Below, one piece after another: positions 36,227-47,584 of a stretch of 64,000 nt of DNA. Position 1 is the first letter of the stretch. Each line of letters opens with the position of its first letter. The stretch covers positions 3,901,891-3,965,890 of the forward strand of contig CAJFCJ010000002.1 in assembly GCA_904063045.1 (NCBI GenBank). Direction: 5' to 3'. The notes below the pieces were generated by a model that worked only from the letters and a program-made list of their open reading frames with translations, had not been told where the DNA came from and did not search any database. A program made the translations under genes and the position numbers. This stretch comes from Dimorphilus gyrociliatus (Eukaryota; Annelida; Polychaeta; Dinophilidae).

Positions 36227-38303
36227 ATGCAAACTGGATCGGTGTTCGATTTTTTAAAGAAGTTTGACGCCTACCCTAAGACGTTAGAAGACTTTAGGAT
36301 AAAAACATTTTATGGAGCAATTAGTAAGATTTCTACACAGTTCTTTTATTTCGTAATCATATTTTTGTTGGTTTCAGTTACAATAGTTAGTGGAATATTC
36401 ATGTTTGGTCTCTTTGTATCCGAACTAAGTTACTACTTGTCGGTGGAGGTCCATTCGGAATTGCTTGTCGACGCGACATTAGATCAAAAAGTAAAAATCA
36501 ATTTTGATATTACCTTTCCAAAAACGGGATGCGACTGTAAGTGAGATTTATTGTTTAGCTAGATATCTAATATCATTTATTACTAAATTGTAACTAGATT
36601 TAAGTATGGACGCTATAGATGTAAGTGGTGAACAGCAGTTAGGTGTTGATCATGACATTTATAAAGAAAGGTTAGATAGCAGTGGCGCACCGCTAAATTC
36701 GGTACCGGAAAAAGAAGGTAAGTTTATATCAGTTTTAATACTTTACAATAGTAAACAAATTGTCATATTTAATTTAATTTTAGAAATTGGAAAAACTGTA
36801 GAAACTGCTGAAACTACAGTAAGTTATTTGCCCCGGAAAATATAAAAACTATAATTTAGTGCATTATGGTTTACAGACCACTCCCCCTCCTATACTAGAT
36901 CCAAATAGATGTGAAAGTTGTTACGGCGCTGAGTCTGCCCAATTTAAGTTTGTTTCGTGTTTTCTTCAATAAGTAAAAGATTATTTGTTCTATGACTTTT
37001 TAGATGTTGCAACACTTGTGATCAAGTCCGACAAGCGTATAAGCTAAAAGGTTGGGCTTTAAGTAATCCACAATCTATTGAACAGTGCAAAAGAGAAGGA
37101 TTTAGTGATACGGTAAGGAATTTTTTTCCTTATTATTAAGAAATTTAAATAAACTAATTTAATCAAAAAAGATAACCGTGACTCAAAAAGAAGGTTGCAG
37201 AGTGTACGGTGTGTTAAAAGTAAATAAGGTCGCTGGAAATTTTCATATTGCTCCCGGAAGAAGTTTTCAACAGCATCATGTTCATGGTAAGTGCACTTAT
37301 GAGGAATTTAAAAAATATATGATGAAAATTCTTATTTATTATGTGCCTCATTCCAATTAAATATCGTCCTCATTAAATACTTAATCTATACAAAAAAAAA
37401 CGAAATCGAGTTTTATTGATTTCCTTTTTGAAAGTAAAAAATCAAAATTAAAAATTATTTAATTATTGTGATTAGAGGATTTTGCAGTTTTTACTAAAGT
37501 CGAAAACAAAGATATCTAATCCAGTTATTTTCTTTTCAGTTCACGATATGCAGGGGCTTGCTGGTCAACAGGTAATAAAATTTTTATCTCAAATATACAA
37601 GTTAGAGATCAGCGTTTACTGTTATCTTTGCAGTCTATACGTATATATAATTTGTATTGCAGTTCAATGTTACTCATCGCATAAGGCACCTAAGTTTTGG
37701 AGATGAATATCCTGGCATTGTTAACCCTTTGGATGAAACGGAACAAATAGCTGATCAGAGTAAGTATACAAATTATAATCAATAAAAAATAAATATAATA
37801 TGAACACTTTTAATTTAAGCAAATAGAATTTTTTTGATCTATTTATAGATATTTAATGGGACAAATTTATTTTAAACTTACAGTAAAAAAAACAGTTAAA
37901 AGTTTTTTAATTCAATATATTGGAAATCTTCAGTGCTATTTTTACTATTATTAATTCTCCTAATTAATATTCAGGTGCCGTCATGTTCCAATATTACGTA
38001 AAAGTTGTACCTACAACTTATGTTGAAGTGAGTGGTAAAGAAGTAAAAACAAATCAATTCTCAGTTACAAAGCATCGAAAATTTCCAAATCTGGGGGAAC
38101 AAGCCTTACCAGGAGTTTTTATTATATACGAATTGTCTCCTATGATGGTTAAACACACAGAAAAAGCGAGAAGTTTCATGCATTTCTTAACCAGTGTTTG
38201 TGCAATAGTTGGAGGTGTCTTTACAGTTGCTGGTCTGTTAGATTCGGCCGTTTATAATTCTGGTAAAATTATACACAAATTTCAAATAGGTAAATTGTCA
38301 TAA
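36227..38303 (+). CDS. ERGIC3: ER-Golgi intermediate compartment protein 3
   Basis: Nine exons (36227-36536, 36598-36717, 36784-36818, 36877-36947, 37004-37112, 37172-37286, 37540-37571, 37663-37759, 37975-38303) close to exactly 405 codons. Features: a cytosolic N-terminus (FDAYPKTLEDFRIKTFYGA), transmembrane helix 1 (FFYFVIIFLLVSVTIVSGIF), and a lumenal domain with LSMDAIDVSGEQQL and paired cysteines (NRCESCYGAE, CCNTCDQVRQAY). VAGNFHIAPGRSFQQHHVH, FGDEYPGIVNPLD and the second membrane segment near the C-terminus complete it. The family (yeast Erv46) cycles between ER and Golgi as a cargo receptor with ERGIC2/Erv41. Lengths and motifs are those of ERGIC3 rather than ERGIC1/2. Confidence 0.95.
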
Positions 38304-38847
38304 CGATTGAACGAATCGATTAGGTAACCTTTCTATGGAATATAATCGATACCTATTTATTGCGTTTTTTTTTCTAAAAAGCGTCAAATCGTTGTTCAGT
38401 TGTTCCTTGAGTAAAAAGGAATGATTAATCTTTATTTATTTATATTGTTTATCGTATGTGTAAGTTAACAGTCTAAAAGGCAAAATTATAGGATATAAGG
38501 CGGCAGATGGGAAAAGTAGTTTAGCTAAAGAAAAAAGGGTTTAAGTTTTAAATCATAATATTTAACTATATTATGAAAGGAAAACTTTAAAAAATGTAAA
38601 ATAAGTTTATCTCGTTATTTCATACAAATTATATTTTAGCAATAAAGGAGTAATTAAGCATTTAATATTACGATATTAAACTTTAACTTTGTAAATTATG
38701 TTTTCAAAAAGTTTTCTTAGATTAATTAATTTTTTTTTGTGTTACTTTTTCTAAATGTTTTCAAGGGATTACTAGGAAATCTATTATCTCTTTTTTTAAC
38801 GAAATGTCCAGTCTGAAGCACTTATGTGTTTGTTTTAGATATGGGAT

Positions 38848-38890
<43 letters not shown>

Positions 38891-39084
38891 CTTGTTTATA
38901 TACTGTATTCATCAATTTTCTTTCTAATTAAACATTTTTATCCAATCATCCTGCTAATTGTAAATTTTTTTTTATAAACATCATTTAGTTGTATAACATT
39001 GTTATTGTTTGTGATAAACAGTTTAAAAGTAATAATATGAATACATAATATAAAATAATAAACATAAAACATGAATTTGTATTC
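38304..39084. other. Tail-to-tail spacer after ERGIC3
   Basis: 781 bp of very AT-rich DNA with a TA repeat at 38851-38890. No ORF of interest. Confidence 0.6.
38851..38890. repeat. (TA)n microsatellite
   Basis: About 20 TA units with one interruption, between ERGIC3 and the unknown gene at 39085-39550. Confidence 0.9.
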
Positions 39085-39550
39085 TTAAATCTTCATACCA
39101 TCTCCTGCTGCAAGACTTTCTTGACTTATTTCCTTCGTTTTATAATTAACCCTTAGCCATTCAGTAGGATTTTCCGTTGATGCTTCTTCCGGAGCAATTT
39201 GTAAGAGGAGTGTATCGACAGGTTTGTCGTAAGTAAAATAATAGACAAACTAGAGAAAGAAGGGAGCACTAATGAATTTTTTTTTGGTTCAGCGATAAGG
39301 AAACACCAACCTTGTTGTCAAAGACTAGGAGTTCTTGAATTGGTATTGAAAATCGACTAAAGCTCGATGGATCATCGGCAGGTTTAAATATAATAACAAA
39401 TGACGAAGGTGTCTTCGAACTTTGAAAAGTCCAAGACAATCTTAGAAAAGCTCTTGTCAATTTACATCCCTCTAAACAAAATCTGCACGTTGATGAAAGT
39501 CGATCAAAGTCCACAGTTGACTTTTGATTATTCGAATTCGTATCAGACAT
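39085..39550 (-). CDS. Unrecognised 134-residue protein
   Basis: I do not recognise the family. Two exons (39550-39311 and 39249-39085) join in phase 0 across a 61 bp intron. The N-terminus is polar (MSDTNSNNQKSTVDFDR). The middle alternates hydrophobic and polar residues like a small beta-sandwich (FVIIFKPADD, FSIPIQELLVFDNK, FVYYFTYDKPVDTLLLQIAP). The C-terminus is acidic and polar (TEWLRVNYKTKEISQE). There are no membrane segments; three Cys cluster near residues 22-30. Clean splice sites and balanced composition make it very likely a real, soluble protein. It is divergent, 150 bp away, from the small ORF at 39701. Confidence 0.65.
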
Positions 39551-39700
39551 GACTTTTCACTGTGATCGTATTATTATTTTGGCTTTTATTCTTTACTATT
39601 CGAACGTTTAATAAAACGTAAATAATCCGCATTCAAAATTAGAAAGATTAATAAACGACAACGTTGATTATATTCACTTTTCTAAGCCTATCACTGATGC

Positions 39701-39895
39701 ATGACCGGGAAGGGAAAATTAAAACATCGATTTTGTCGAAAATTAATTCCTTTGAATCAGCAAAATGCTGATGAGAAGCATTTGTATAGAAGTTCGTTTG
39801 CTTGTTTTATTGATTGTTTAAAACACGAAAATTTCATCAGGGATAATCAACTATCCGTAGGTCGGATCGCTAATTTACTTGAGGTAGTTGTTTAA
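39701..39895 (+). CDS. Doubtful small ORF, 61-64 residues
   Basis: The frame starts MTGKGKLKHRFCRKLIPLNQ and contains a mixed-charge segment (FIDCLKHENFIRDNQLSVGR). It either stops after LLEVVV, or uses a donor GTAGTT at about 39883 and an acceptor TTGCAG near 39941 that brings a stop directly after LLE. Its ATG is 150 bp from a divergent gene. Composition looks coding, but I recognise no family. Confidence 0.3.
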   Translation: MTGKGKLKHRFCRKLIPLNQQNADEKHLYRSSFACFIDCLKHENFIRDNQLSVGRIANLLEVVV

Positions 39896-40778
39896 TTATA
39901 CCAGAATGACATTTCTCTTTGCACTTCATGTATTTTGCAGTAATGAAGTTTGTTTATTCAAAAAAAACCTACGCAAATCTTATTCATGATTACGTGTATA
40001 TCAATTTTAGTCAAGTCCACTAATAGAATCTTTTTATAAATTAACCTAATTTTTAGTCCAACTTCCATGAAGTGAGTGGGTCGAAGAGAACAATGCTTCT
40101 TAGATCGAATACGGGGTCGATGTGAATTAAGATTGTTCTACACGGCTCATTTACTCTTTAAGTACATAGTATACAATGAAAACAATTAGGAAACGCCAAG
40201 ATTCAAGTTCAATGAACCTATTCATGAGTGATTGACTAAATAGGCCTAAATGCATTGTTTAAGAAGCTAGTAAGAAACATCATACTAATTATATTGTTTA
40301 TATATTTAAATTCTGTTGATTTAGTTTTACTTTAAATTTTTAAAACTGATGATATCATGCTATAAACAAGAGATATCTTATCGAACGTTATTGAAATTTT
40401 TCTTTTTGTTTCTAATAATCCATAAAGTAATAAGAACTAACGAAGAAATAAGACAATAGTCTATTTATTAAAAGATTCGAATTACGTCATGAGCAGAGAT
40501 TATAATTTCAAAAATATATTCTTAAAGTTTGCACAGAATATATCTATATTTTCACAAACTGCAATTGTTTGTTCAAGTATTAATATATATGTTCTGTAAA
40601 TTCGATACTTCTTTTCATTGTCTCAATCGAAGATTACGCAAATTAAAACTTGTCGAATAGTAAAAAGAATACAATAATTGCCAGGAACCAGTTTATCGTC
40701 ACGCTACACCAGATTCAGAATGAATTAGCGCGCGGCAGACAGCGCTGTCGACTGTAAACATAGCATTTGTGATCAGAT
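39896..40778. other. Region upstream of nicotinamidase
   Basis: About 880 bp without a convincing exon. A slightly GC-richer patch lies at 40700-40780 just before the nicotinamidase ATG and probably holds its core promoter. Confidence 0.45.
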
Positions 40779-43700
40779 ATGGCTGAGGAAGATAACTTTT
40801 TTAAATCTATAGTCAAAAACGGTTCGACATCGTCGGCCGCAAAATTCGAAGATTGTTTCCAACTCTTCGATTCCGATAAGTTCGTCTAATTTTAAAGATG
40901 GACAACATTTAAATTACCTCATTAAAAAATTCCATTTTTGTTTCCAGAGACGGATTTCTGAATAAAACTGAATTTCAACGATTACTTCAACGAGCATTCG
41001 ATGACAGTCAAATAGATGAAACTAAAACCTTAGAGTTTCTAAAAGTGCTCGACAAAGATAAGGTAAGAATAGAATGATGCGTTTGCATTTTTTTGAAATA
41101 TGAAACGAAAAATCTTTGATCGAATTTGAATAGAAAATAATATATTCTCCTAATGTTTTGTTAATAATCTCAGCTGGTTTATATTTATGGGCAAATGGTA
41201 TAGAACTCGTTCATTTTCGTTCAATGATTTAAATAAATCTTGACGAAGAAATAAGGTATCATGCGACCTCTATCAATATTCAAATACGTCAACAAATCAA
41301 TCTTAATCGATTATCCATACTTTAACACAACAATTAAAATTTACTGATAATAAAGTTAATTGAATAATAATGTTAATTCGAACGCTGAACAGTTGAACTC
41401 ACGTGCCCCCGTTAATAGGAATATCACAGCGCCCGATTGAAATGATTGATTATCAATCCATTTGACCACCTGCAACATAAATTGCCTGTTTTAGCATAAC
41501 CTTACGTTAGCTTATCGTATTTTAAAAAATTTTTCCCTCTAATGTTATTACGACATATCAATACTAAGGTTGCCCTGGATCAGAAATTTTTCTCTTTTAA
41601 ATAGAACTCTTAATATTAATTTTTTATAAATATGTTTCTATTTTAAGGGTTTTTTGCAGAAATAATAGCTAATAAATGTTATTTTTAAAGAACACTAATA
41701 TATACCTTTCAAGATAATCTCAAGGATGCACTATAAAAGTATATTATGCAGTGTTTATATATATATATATGTTTCTGTAATTTTATCTAAAAATGCTAAT
41801 GGTTTATCTATTGATTTTGATAAGGAAAATAGATTTAATTTCTAAATTATTTCAATAATATGGACTATAGTACAAAAATATGAAATGAACTATATTTTAT
41901 ATGCACTTTTGTACAATACTCCATATATTTTATTCAGATGTGATCTTGGTAGTTTTGATCATTGAATTTCTCGACTCGAGTCTTTTCTTCCTTTGATTGA
42001 CTTACATTAATTCTATTAGTAAATTTTGTAGATTACAGCAACAGTAACAGGCAAGCGAATTATTAATTGTAATTATAATAATACTAATAATGAACGCAAT
42101 ATTGAAATATTGTTTTTTTCCATTTCATCTTATAAAATGTAGAATGCAAACAAAACGTTCCTTGACAACGGAACGACGTTTCGTCGCACCTTTCTCTATA
42201 CCCAGCTTTTCGATTTATTGAAATTCTATTTATAGTTCAAAGTGTTATATAGTGTTGATCGCATGACAAAAACGTCAAGTATTCTTCAAAATTAATGAAA
42301 ATGACTGTTGTTTGTTTTTCTCTATTATATTGTTTCAATGGCTCATAATGTGAATTATTATTACTGATAAGTTAATTAAAATATTGTTTACAAAGGTCAT
42401 AATTACGGAAAGGAAACATTAGGAAAGAAACTTTGAAATAGCTAGTAAATCAAACCTATTGATCTTGTACTGTAATAATTCAATAAAGCGTTAAAGAGCA
42501 CAAAAGCAACCACAATAATACTTGAAACAAAACACATGACAAAACTAAACAGCATCTATTGAATGTGTAGTCATACTGCCGTGTTCCGTAAAGAGACTAT
42601 TGATCGCTGACGTGCTTTTTTCTATTTTTTACAGGATGGTAAAATTAACAAAACTGAATTTGAAACATGTTGGTTCCACTGGTTGAAACAAGTAAGTTTT
42701 GCAGTCTAAAGCAAGAAGAGACTATCCGCCTCTTTTTTTTAGCTAATCAATTTTTCTCATATTTTTTTCAATTAAATTCTAGGTGTTCGACCCGAAAACC
42801 GCTTTAATTGTGGTCGACGTTCAAAACGATTTTATAGACGGAACTCTTGCAATCAAAAAAGGAGACGCAAAACAAGAGGGATCGGAAGTTATACCTGTCA
42901 TCAACAAGGTAAGGAATACTAGACGATGGATAGTTATACATAATATACGATACATTATATTAATAATATACTTTTTTAGATGCTGGATGAAATAAACTTT
43001 GATTTTGTTGTCTACTCAAAGGATTGGCATCCAAAGGATCATATATCGTTCGTTGAAAATGTCTCAAAAAGACCTCTCCATAAACGTAGTGCTGTACGTA
43101 TTCAATTTTCAAGTGGATATTTCCTTAAGAGAATAAAACTTGATTTACAAATAATTAAAAAGAAACAACACCTTTTCTCTTCGCAGATATCTAATGCTTC
43201 CGAGGCGAAAGAATTAGATATTGTTGTGTTTGATGGAGACATTGTTATGGAACAAAAACTTTGGCCCGCCCATTGTATTCAGAGCAGTTGGGGAGCTGAA
43301 TTACATAAGGATCTAAAGGTATATGTTACATTAAAAATATAACATTATCACAAGGTTAATCTTTCTTACCTTTTTTATGTTCAAATATTTATTTATGTCT
43401 ACGCATATTTATTTATATAAATATATTTATGTATTTATTGATGAATATTTAAATGTAGAAAGAAAGAGAATTGACCATATAATTAATCGATCTTGATCGA
43501 TCTCTTCTTCTTTCCGTTGCAGGTCGTTGACAATTCCATAAATATTAACAAGGGTACCAACCCAAATATAGACAGCTATTCTGCATTTTGGGATAATAAA
43601 ATGCTGTCCCAAACTGGTTTAGTAAATGAGCTTACCAAAAGAGGAATAACTGACGTTTATGTTTGTGGTCTGGCCTATGACGTGTGTGTTTCTTCAACGG

Positions 43701-43832
43701 CTATTCATTCAATTGAACACGGTTTTCGAACATTGATTGTTGAAGATGCTTGCAGAGGTTTGAAAGTAAACACTATCAACCAGATGAAGGATAGATTTTT
43801 AAGGAAAGGCGGCATGATTATCCAATCTTGGG

Positions 43833-43869
<37 letters not shown>

Positions 43870-44084
43870 ATATATATAGATGTTTATAGATATATATACA
43901 TGAATTGATTAATGATTGCAGCAACTGTATAAGATTCTTATAATGCTAATTTACACAGGTTCAGCCTATAGCAGGAGCTAAAAAAAGGCCTGTTACACTT
44001 GGATATCAAGCTGCTCTCAATATTGCCATGGCTAAAAACTTGGTAATGACCGATTCTAGAAAGCCAAATGGCACCAAATCGTAG
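40779..44084 (+). CDS. Naam: EF-hand nicotinamidase (Naam/PNC1-type)
   Basis: Eight exons (40779-40879, 40948-41062, 42635-42691, 42783-42908, 42980-43093, 43187-43318, 43523-43834, 43959-44084) close to 360 residues. The N-terminal third holds two canonical EF loops, each assembled across an intron: DSDKDGFLNKTE and DKDKDGKINKTE. The rest is an isochorismatase-fold hydrolase. The catalytic Asp is in IVVDVQNDF, the metal ligands are DWH and the His of WPAHC, the Lys is in INKGTNP, and the nucleophile Cys is in YDVCVSSTA. The enzyme converts nicotinamide to nicotinic acid for NAD+ salvage. Vertebrates lack it; the EF-hand form is known from Drosophila Naam. Calcium control is inferred. Confidence 0.94.
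41063..42634 (+). other. Nicotinamidase intron 2 (1.57 kb)
   Basis: By far the longest intron of this gene, splitting the second EF loop (DKDK / DGKINKTE). It is AT-rich with a short TA run at 41757-41771. No coding exon recognised; regulatory content is possible but unseen. Confidence 0.6.
43835..43880. repeat. (TA)n run in nicotinamidase intron 7
   Basis: TA repeat starting right at the donor site (GTATATAT...), interrupted once near 43863. Confidence 0.85.
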
Positions 44085-44526
44085 AATAGATGTGGTGATA
44101 GAAAAGAAAAAGAGATAATATTCAGTTTCTTCCAATCATTTTTAAAGCAAAAAATCTATTAAATCATCATGTTGAAAAAGTTATCGCATTCTGTGATATT
44201 ACGAACGAAAATCTTTTCTATATAATAGTCATCCTCTTTGAGTTTGAAATTACTCTGTTAACGAGTGAAAGACAAACAAGTGCACCAGAAAGGCACAGTT
44301 GACATGCATGCTTGTAAAACTGCCATGTTTATTATTAAGTGTCATTTGCAAATTATATGGCTTTTTGCGTATATTCAATAAAGCTTTGAAGAAAGAGCAC
44401 ATAAATTTAAAATATTATAATAAATAAATAATAATAATCCAGTTCTGAAAAACATCTTATCCATGAAAATTTATCCAATCTACTTAACCGACCAGGCGTC
44501 AAAATAATCGATTCATTTCACGTTTC

Positions 44527-44640
44527 TCACGCAGCTAATAATTTCCGTTGAACGAACAATAGAATCATAAATTTTCTTAATACTGCGTCTACTTCTCTAT
44601 GGAGCTCGTCAGAAAAGAAACTTCCATCTTCGAATAAAAC
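44527..44640 (-). other. Orphan exon-like stretch
   Basis: After a TTTCTAG acceptor at 44641-44642 there are 37 open codons ending in TGA (VLFEDGSFFSDELHREVDAV...). The composition looks coding and is locally less AT-rich. I found no partner exon upstream (44,650-46,300), so it may be a terminal exon of an unseen gene, a gene remnant or chance. Confidence 0.2.
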
Positions 44641-44957
44641 CTAGAAATCTATTCTATTCCTATGCAATATGAAATTAAAATTAGCATTTGTTTTCCATTG
44701 TATTTATATTTTTAAATTTCTACAGACATGCTGAAAAACAAGACAAACAATACAACAATAAAAACACAAATTGTAAGATAAACAGAAAAAAAACATCATG
44801 TTAAATATTCTTTTAATCTAATTTTGTTTTTAAATAATTTCTATTAATATTCTATTTTCTAGAATAAAAAAGTTATTCAGGAAGTAGGTTTCGTAATGAT
44901 TAATAATAAGAATTAACATATCTTTAATTATCGATCACTCTACAGGAATGATCCGAA

Positions 44958-44998
44958 AAGAGAGAGAGAGAGAGACAAAGAAAGAGAAAGAGAAAGTA
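44958..44998. repeat. Purine (GA/GAAA) simple repeat
   Basis: Run of GAGAGAGA followed by AAAGAGAAAGAGAAAG on the plus strand. Confidence 0.8.
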
Positions 44999-45924
44999 AT
45001 TTAATTTGAGGACTATTTTTCTCTTGTAAATAAGAAAAAAAAACTTTAAATCTCTAATTAAAAACAAATATAAATAAAAAAAACATCTTTTAATACTAAA
45101 AACAAAAATGAGGTTAAACATTCTCATATTTCATATGTTTTTATATTCAATAAAAAGAAAGAACTAGATAAAATACAGTACAAGTCTTAAAAACAAAAAC
45201 TAGAGAAGAAAATGTTAATTCTTCGTTTTTTGTGAAGAAAGAAATCTTTTCTTATATTTCTTTAAAAAATGATGTTAAATAATTTAGAAAATGAAAAAAA
45301 ACAAAAAGGAAAAAAAAAGAATCTTTTCATTACATAGATTGATAATTTGAAAAGTATTAAAAGTGTGAAAACTATTACTACTTCTTTTTTATATTTTTGC
45401 CACAAAAGCCAACTATTCAACTTTTGTCATGAAATATTGATAAAATCAAGAGAATAGATTATATATTATTGGTGTTTACAGATTTTCTTTTTTTTTTAAT
45501 AAAAAAGTTTGAATTTGCAGTGTTCAAATATAGAAAGTAAAAATTTCCTTTTTTAAATGTTTTAATTAATAATTTACAGGAACTTAAATTAAAATAAAAT
45601 CATTAAATTAAATCCTCATTGAAATTTAAGAGTAAATTTAGTGATTTTTCTATAATAATAATATTTCATTTAACCATAATAAGGGAGAAATTTTGTTCTA
45701 TTAAGAATCGAAATAATATTCAAATATTAGCCAAGTTAGGAGTCAATAGGAAAATAAAAGAGATATACATAATAACTGAAATAGTTTCCATTTATACTTT
45801 TGTCAATTATTCACTGCCTGTAATTAAAGCAAACTTTACAATATTTAAAAATATATGATTGCACCGGTTTCTACATTTTACATTCGTCTGTGTATTTAAT
45901 AAAAGTGTAGAGCGAATGCGCACA

Positions 45925-45925
<1 letters not shown>

Positions 45926-45972
<47 letters not shown>
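45926..45972. repeat. (TA)n microsatellite
   Basis: About 22 TA units, 360 bp upstream of BABAM2. Confidence 0.9.
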
Positions 45973-45977
<5 letters not shown>

Positions 45978-46333
45978 TGATTAGATTGATAGTTTTGGCA
46001 ACGATCTATAATATTATGTTTATATAGTCAAAGGACATTGTGGATATTGATAAAAGTTTAAAAATCATAATATAGATGGCGTTCACAATTGTTTGCTTGA
46101 GCGAAATTTAGTTCAATGTTCACCAAATCGAATAAAATAATGATAGAATTAGTGATGCATTGAAAAAATTACAATATTCAAGGATATTTGGAAGCTTTTT
46201 TATTAATTAAAAGAGTAATTTTTTTATTTATAAATTTATAACCGGAACCGGAAAAACAAATCCTAAATTCGTGTTTTCCTTTCCTTGTTTATCATTTATA
46301 TGATTATTTTTTAAAAGTGACAATCTCACAAGA

Positions 46334-47419
46334 ATGACGACCAAGGAGGTATATATTACAGAACTATTAGATCACAATAAAAATCCGATGTCAGAGAAGA
46401 TTTTTGAGATTGCTCTCCGAAAAGCTTCTCGCAAATCATCAGCTTATGACGAATATACAATCAAATTTAGCTATGTTGAAAAAGTTCAAAAGAAATTTAT
46501 GATCAAGTTCAATAATCAAGATGTACAAGAATATCCACCCGAAATTTTTCCCCAGGATGACGAAAATTTTTTGCCCGACTTGAATGAAATGAAATCTATT
46601 ACACATTGGGATAAGAACGATCACTCAGCATTTGTAGAATTATTATTAGATCTCTACCGCCAATATCAAAAATATCAAGTTGAAAAGTTAAATTCAAATG
46701 AAAGAATGAGAAGAGAATACGAACTCTTGATGAAAAATAGATGTATCGGACCCTCAGATATAGAGGTTTTTTGCCAAAATGATAATGGACCCTATGTATT
46801 TCACATAAACTTAAATGTAACAACTTACGTTAAGGCTTTCACGAAGGATAAAAGTAATAACCGATTCACTGCCAAACTAACGGTTACATTTCGAGGTAGA
46901 GAACCTGAGAAAGTACAGCCTGACCTTTTGTTGTCTGAAAACCTTGAAGATATTATCGGCGGAATACGAAGACTACAGATACCCCCCTATTCTATAAGAA
47001 CATCGCTCGCGGACTATGTTCCTGTAATTATAGAAGCCTTGAAAACTACTTTACAAAATGGTGTTAATCAGAAGAGAACGAAAATTGAATTTTTCCTTCA
47101 GTTCAGAGAAAAATATAGGGAGAGTCTTATAGAAATGAACGATGAAGTAATAACTGTACTCCTTACATGGAATGATTTTATGTTTACAGTTCAATTAAAA
47201 TTACCCTTATCCTTTCCCGTTGATTCTCCTGCATGCTATTTAAAGTCAATATTTCATCGAAACAAAGACGTTAAATCGATCTATTCGAAAAAAATTGAAC
47301 AGTATCCACATAGTCCGAGATGGTCGGCTCAAGAAATGCTATCAAGATTTCATTCAGCAGTTATAGAAAATGTTCCTAGTTTTAAAGAAGAATCAGTAAA
47401 GAGAGGTCAATTTATGTGA
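46334..47419 (+). CDS. BABAM2: BRISC/BRCA1-A complex member 2 (BRCC45/BRE)
   Basis: One uninterrupted reading frame of 361 residues; human BABAM2 is about 383. Matching segments include the UEV-like region around EYPPEIFPQDDENFLPDLNEM (compare the human FGEDAEFLPDP region), LLLDLYRQYQKYQ, the middle YSIRTSLADYVPVIIEAL, WNDFMFTVQLKLPLSFPVD and the C-terminal QYPHSPRWSAQEML. BABAM2 is the non-catalytic scaffold of the BRCC36 deubiquitinase complexes that cut K63-linked ubiquitin: nuclear BRCA1-A in break repair, cytosolic BRISC. The complete lack of introns is unusual in this window and suggests a retrocopy that replaced the parent, or full intron loss. It ends 165 bp from the convergent TMEM63. 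Confidence 0.9.
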   Translation: MTTKEVYITELLDHNKNPMSEKIFEIALRKASRKSSAYDEYTIKFSYVEKVQKKFMIKFNNQDVQEYPPEIFPQDDENFLPDLNEMKSITHWDKNDHSAFVELLLDLYRQYQKYQVEKLNSNERMRREYELLMKNRCIGPSDIEVFCQNDNGPYVFHINLNVTTYVKAFTKDKSNNRFTAKLTVTFRGREPEKVQPDLLLSENLEDIIGGIRRLQIPPYSIRTSLADYVPVIIEALKTTLQNGVNQKRTKIEFFLQFREKYRESLIEMNDEVITVLLTWNDFMFTVQLKLPLSFPVDSPACYLKSIFHRNKDVKSIYSKKIEQYPHSPRWSAQEMLSRFHSAVIENVPSFKEESVKRGQFM

Positions 47420-47584
47420 AGGGAAATTTAAATCGAATTGCCCAATTTACAATAATCTTTTTGATAGTAATGGAAAACAAGTGTTACCTTTAAATTAATT
47501 TATATACAAAATATTTGTAATAATTATATTTGAATGTTTCGCTGTATTATGTACACTTAAAAGTCTGCTGTATTGCAATTAGCA

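Larger units (their letters stand above)
44085..46333. other. Largest intergenic region (2.25 kb)
   Basis: Very AT-rich, with A-rich and T-rich runs, a purine stretch of GA/GAAA repeats at 44958-44998, a TA microsatellite at 45926-45972, and ACCGGAACCGGAA at 46241-46253 before BABAM2. One exon-like stretch on the minus strand is listed separately. Confidence 0.6.

Noticed and set aside
35031..40260. Possible dispersed repeat: similar 'ATACAATGAAA...CAAT' segments near 35060 and 40170
   Set aside because: The shared stretch is short and gapped; not enough by eye to call a repeat family or transposon.
45619..45858. 79-codon ORF in the 44-46 kb gap
   Set aside because: Ile/Lys/Asn/Phe composition as expected by chance in AT-rich sequence.
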